Below, piece after piece: positions 5,851 through 8,024 of a DNA stretch of 8,024 nt; positions within the stretch are counted from its first letter, which is position 1, and each line of letters starts with the position of its first letter. Origin of the DNA: an uncultured Clostridium sp. (lineage in GTDB: Bacteria > Bacillota > Clostridia > TANB77 > CAG-508). The stretch is taken from assembly GCA_947428535.1 (NCBI GenBank), contig CANEMG010000032.1, forward strand, positions 1 through 8,024, read 5' to 3'. Under the pieces are notes generated by a model. It saw only the letters and a list, made by a program, of their open reading frames with translations. It made no database searches and had not been told where the DNA came from. The position numbers and the translations under genes are program-made.

Positions 5851-7152
5851 ATGGTAAAATTTAATTTTGAAAACTCAAGTTTAAAAGAAAAAGTAATTAA
5901 TGAATATGATGAAGAGGTTATGAAAATACATGAAACTCTTCATGAAAAAGCAAATGATGAAGGTGAATTTTTAGGATGGATAGAACTTCCAACAAATTAC
6001 GATAAAGAAGAATTTGAGAGAATAAAAAAAGCAGCTAAAAAAATACAAAAAGATTCTGATGTATTAGTTGTTATAGGAATAGGTGGATCTTATTTAGGAG
6101 CAAGAGCTGTTATAGATGCTTTAACACATAGTTTTTATAATGGAATGCCAGAAGAAAAAAGGAAGATGCCTCAAATAGTATATGCAGGTAATAATTTAAG
6201 TCCTGTATATATGAATGAATTATTAGATTTCATATCGGATAAAGATATATCAATAAATGTTATTTCAAAATCAGGAACAACTACAGAACCTGCAATAGCA
6301 TTTAGAATTTTTAGAGAAGTATTGGAAACAAAATATGGTGTAGTAGAAGCAAGAAAAAGAATTTATGTTACAACTGATAAGAAAAAAGGAGCTTTAAAAA
6401 CTTTAGCTGATGAAGAAAAATATGAAACTTTTGTAATACCAGATAATGTAGGTGGAAGATTTTCAGTTCTTACAGCAGTTGGATTATTACCAATAGCAAC
6501 TAGTGGAATTGATATTGATAGATTGATGCAAGGTGCCAAAAATGCACAAGACAAATATTCTAATCCAAATTTAAAAGATAATGACTGTTATAAATATGCA
6601 GTAGCAAGAAATTTATTATATAGATCAGGAAAAACAATAGAAATATTAGCTAACTATGAGCCAAAACTTCATTATATGACAGAATGGTGGAAACAACTTT
6701 ATGGAGAAAGCGAAGGAAAGGATTTAAAAGGAATATTCCCAGCAGGAGTTGATTTAACAACAGATTTACATTCTATGGGACAATACATTCAAGATGGAAG
6801 AAGAGATTTAATGGAAACAGTATTAAAAATAGGAACTAATTCTTCTGAAATTACAATTCAACCAGATGATCAAAATTTAGATGGATTAAATTACTTAGCA
6901 GGAAAAACTTTAGGATATGTAAATAATAAAGCAATGGAAGGAACTGTACTTGCGCATGTTACAGGAAATGTTCCAAACTTTATGGTAGAAATAGATGAAT
7001 TAAATGAAGAAAATATAGGAGAGCTAATTTACTTTTTTGAAAAAGCTTGTGCAATTTCTGGTTCTATGTTAGGAGTAAATCCTTTTAATCAACCAGGTGT
7101 AGAAGAATATAAAAAGAATATGTTTAAATTATTAGAAAAACCAGGATATTAA
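5851..7152 (+). CDS. pgi: Glucose-6-phosphate isomerase
   Basis: The enzyme interconverts glucose 6-phosphate and fructose 6-phosphate in the cytoplasm, linking glycolysis, gluconeogenesis and sugar supply for the cell wall. The 433 residues fit the short bacterial form (about 450 in B. subtilis). Two SIS folds are visible. The first has [12 protein letters not shown] (75-86) and the sugar-phosphate loop SKSGTTTEP (139-147). The first family signature is [14 protein letters not shown] (198-211), and the second lies at 404-422 and includes [13 protein letters not shown]. Likely catalytic residues are E286 in YGESEGKD, H307 in TDLHSMGQ and K421. All are present, so it should be active. The ATG has AGGAGG (5840-5845) 5 bases upstream. 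It has its own promoter and terminator and appears to be transcribed alone. Confidence 0.97.
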   Translation: MVKFNFENSSLKEKVINEYDEEVMKIHETLHEKANDEGEFLGWIELPTNYDKEEFERIKKAAKKIQKDSDVLVVIGIGGSYLGARAVIDALTHSFYNGMPEEKRKMPQIVYAGNNLSPVYMNELLDFISDKDISINVISKSGTTTEPAIAFRIFREVLETKYGVVEARKRIYVTTDKKKGALKTLADEEKYETFVIPDNVGGRFSVLTAVGLLPIATSGIDIDRLMQGAKNAQDKYSNPNLKDNDCYKYAVARNLLYRSGKTIEILANYEPKLHYMTEWWKQLYGESEGKDLKGIFPAGVDLTTDLHSMGQYIQDGRRDLMETVLKIGTNSSEITIQPDDQNLDGLNYLAGKTLGYVNNKAMEGTVLAHVTGNVPNFMVEIDELNEENIGELIYFFEKACAISGSMLGVNPFNQPGVEEYKKNMFKLLEKPGY

Positions 7153-7179
7153 AATTTAATTAAATAGAAATTATTGATT

Positions 7180-7213
7180 AGAACTAAGAGAATTTTTTTC
7201 TTAGTTCTTTTTT
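7180..7213 (+). terminator. Intrinsic terminator after pgi
   Basis: AGAACTAAGA (7180-7189) pairs perfectly with TCTTAGTTCT (7199-7208) across a 9-base loop. The stem is followed by a T-run to 7213. It begins 28 bases past the pgi stop codon. Confidence 0.9.
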
Positions 7214-7220
7214 ATATAGT

Positions 7221-7300
7221 AGGAAAGTGCTTTGTATTTCCAACTAAATAAAAGCTTCGCTAATTTTTGCACACGATTTTGTACAACAAAATCGGCGCAT
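7221..7300. repeat. Structured, less AT-rich intergenic patch of unknown nature
   Basis: Between the pgi terminator and the last gene this patch stands out by its lower A/T content. It holds CGATTTTGT (7274-7282) pairing perfectly with ACAAAATCG (7286-7294) over a 3-base turn. The stem may be extended by TGC (7268-7270) with GCA (7297-7299). A smaller GGAAA/TTTCC pairing lies at 7222-7241. No T-run follows the main hairpin, so it is not a normal terminator, and no convincing reading frame crosses it. It could be a dispersed repeat or a small RNA. From 7301 to 7481 I see only AT-rich sequence with no clear promoter. Confidence 0.35.
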
Positions 7301-7493
7301 TGAACAAATATGTGGATGATTTAGTAAATTTTTGTATTTTGTAATTATCATATTATTCACTTTTATTCTAATTGAAATGCTTAAAACATGTAATGAATTT
7401 GTATTAAAAATGTAACTAAAAAAATCTGGAATTATTAGTGTAAATACGATAAGATTTAAATAGATATGTTATAAACGTAATAGGAGAAAACAA

Positions 7494-8024
7494 ATGAGGA
7501 AGAAAACAAGCAACAAAAATATAGTAATATCAGTATTAATAATAATCTTGTTAGCATTAGGAATAGGTTATGCAGTATTTTCAGACACATTAACGATTTC
7601 AGGAACTGCAAGCGTTAATGGGACATTTGACTTAGAATTCCAAAATGCAGAGATAGTGAAAAATATAGGAGCAGATAAAGAGACAACAACAGCAGAGATA
7701 TCAGCTGATAAAAATACATTAACAGTAAATGTAGAAGACTTAGCATATCCAGGAGCAGGAGTAGAGTTTTCGGTAGATATAGTAAATGTAGGAACAATGC
7801 CAGCAGAAGTACAAGCGGTAACACCGAATAATATAACAGGAAATGAAAAAATAAAGGTAACAGGACTGGATGGAATAAAAGTAAGTCATCCAAAAATAGA
7901 AGTAGGAGATAGATGCAATATACATTTTACAGTGGAGTGGCCAGCAGATAGTGGAGAAATATCAGAAAGTGAAAGCAGTATAAGTTTTGGATTACAAATA
8001 GAATATACACAAAGTACAGGAGAA
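7494..8024 (+). CDS. Exported protein with SipW-dependent/TasA-like signal, 3' end missing
   Basis: The frame opens with ATG at 7494 behind AGGAGA (7482-7487) and is still open at the window end, giving 177 residues. The N-terminus is MRKKTSNKN followed by a hydrophobic stretch (10-28) and GYAVFSDTLTISGTASVNGT (25-44). This pattern is typical of proteins with SipW-dependent-type signal peptides (TasA/camelysin-like). The rest is beta-rich, with repeated valine/threonine strands, acidic patches and one cysteine (in DRCNIHF), as expected of an extracellular or surface beta-sandwich. Family relatives include biofilm fibre proteins, but I cannot assign such a function here. No SipW peptidase gene is in the window, though one could lie downstream. 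Confidence 0.75.
   Translation, partial: MRKKTSNKNIVISVLIIILLALGIGYAVFSDTLTISGTASVNGTFDLEFQNAEIVKNIGADKETTTAEISADKNTLTVNVEDLAYPGAGVEFSVDIVNVGTMPAEVQAVTPNNITGNEKIKVTGLDGIKVSHPKIEVGDRCNIHFTVEWPADSGEISESESSISFGLQIEYTQSTGE

Noticed and set aside
7615..7925. Two overlapping minus-strand open frames, leucine- or tyrosine-rich
   Set aside because: Both are antisense to the exported-protein gene, whose signal peptide, start and ribosome site are clear.
1..8024. CRISPR arrays, tRNA or rRNA genes, intact transposase genes
   Set aside because: I saw no regularly spaced direct repeats, tRNA-like cloverleaf, rRNA sequence or transposase motifs in the window.

Overview
The window is AT-rich low-GC DNA that looks chromosomal and comes from an endospore-forming member of the Clostridia (Firmicutes). 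The evidence is strong AGGAGG-type ribosome binding sites, A/T-ending codons, TTG start codons, a canonical sigma-G gene and a YlmC/YmxH family sporulation gene. Genus and species cannot be given from the sequence alone.

Layout. Positions 2-1414 hold the 3' part of a DnaB-like (RecA-fold) ATPase gene whose start lies off the left edge. Next is sigG (1489-2262, TTG start), with a good match to a sigma-F promoter just upstream and a strong bidirectional hairpin terminator downstream. The ylmC/ymxH-type gene (2364-2600) runs in the opposite direction. On the + strand follow a 102-residue protein with a C-terminal membrane anchor (2739-3047, unrecognised) and a membrane-anchored M23 peptidase resembling SpoIVFA/SpoIIQ (3115-3966). 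After that come only the first 23 codons of what looks like a SpoIVFB-type site-2 protease (4021-4092). The NFACT/RqcH gene (5415-4063, minus strand) collides with this stub, and it too is cut short: it ends in the linker before the C-terminal NFACT-R domain. One junction near 4060-4090 therefore appears to have removed the 3' ends of two convergent genes. This is either a real deletion or rearrangement, or an assembly misjoin in a T-rich tract, and it is the main finding here.

The 435-base gap between rqcH and pgi contains a sigma-A-like promoter for rqcH, a 274-base imperfect palindrome with 25-base perfect ends (a MITE-like element), and an extended -10 promoter for pgi. pgi (5851-7152) encodes an intact glucose-6-phosphate isomerase and is followed by an intrinsic terminator. 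Beyond it lies a 341-base gap with a structured, less AT-rich patch. At the right edge is the 5' part (7494 onward) of an exported protein of the SipW-dependent/TasA-like type.

How the genes fit together. Positions 1489 to about 4092 form a sporulation block: the late forespore sigma factor, a small sporulation PRC-barrel protein, and a pair resembling the spoIVF locus (M23 regulator plus intramembrane protease). In B. subtilis that pair processes pro-sigma-K in the mother cell. Here the protease is a stub, so this copy should not work unless another spoIVFB exists elsewhere or the junction is artificial. pgi (glycolysis), rqcH (ribosome-associated quality control) and the exported protein are functionally separate neighbours.
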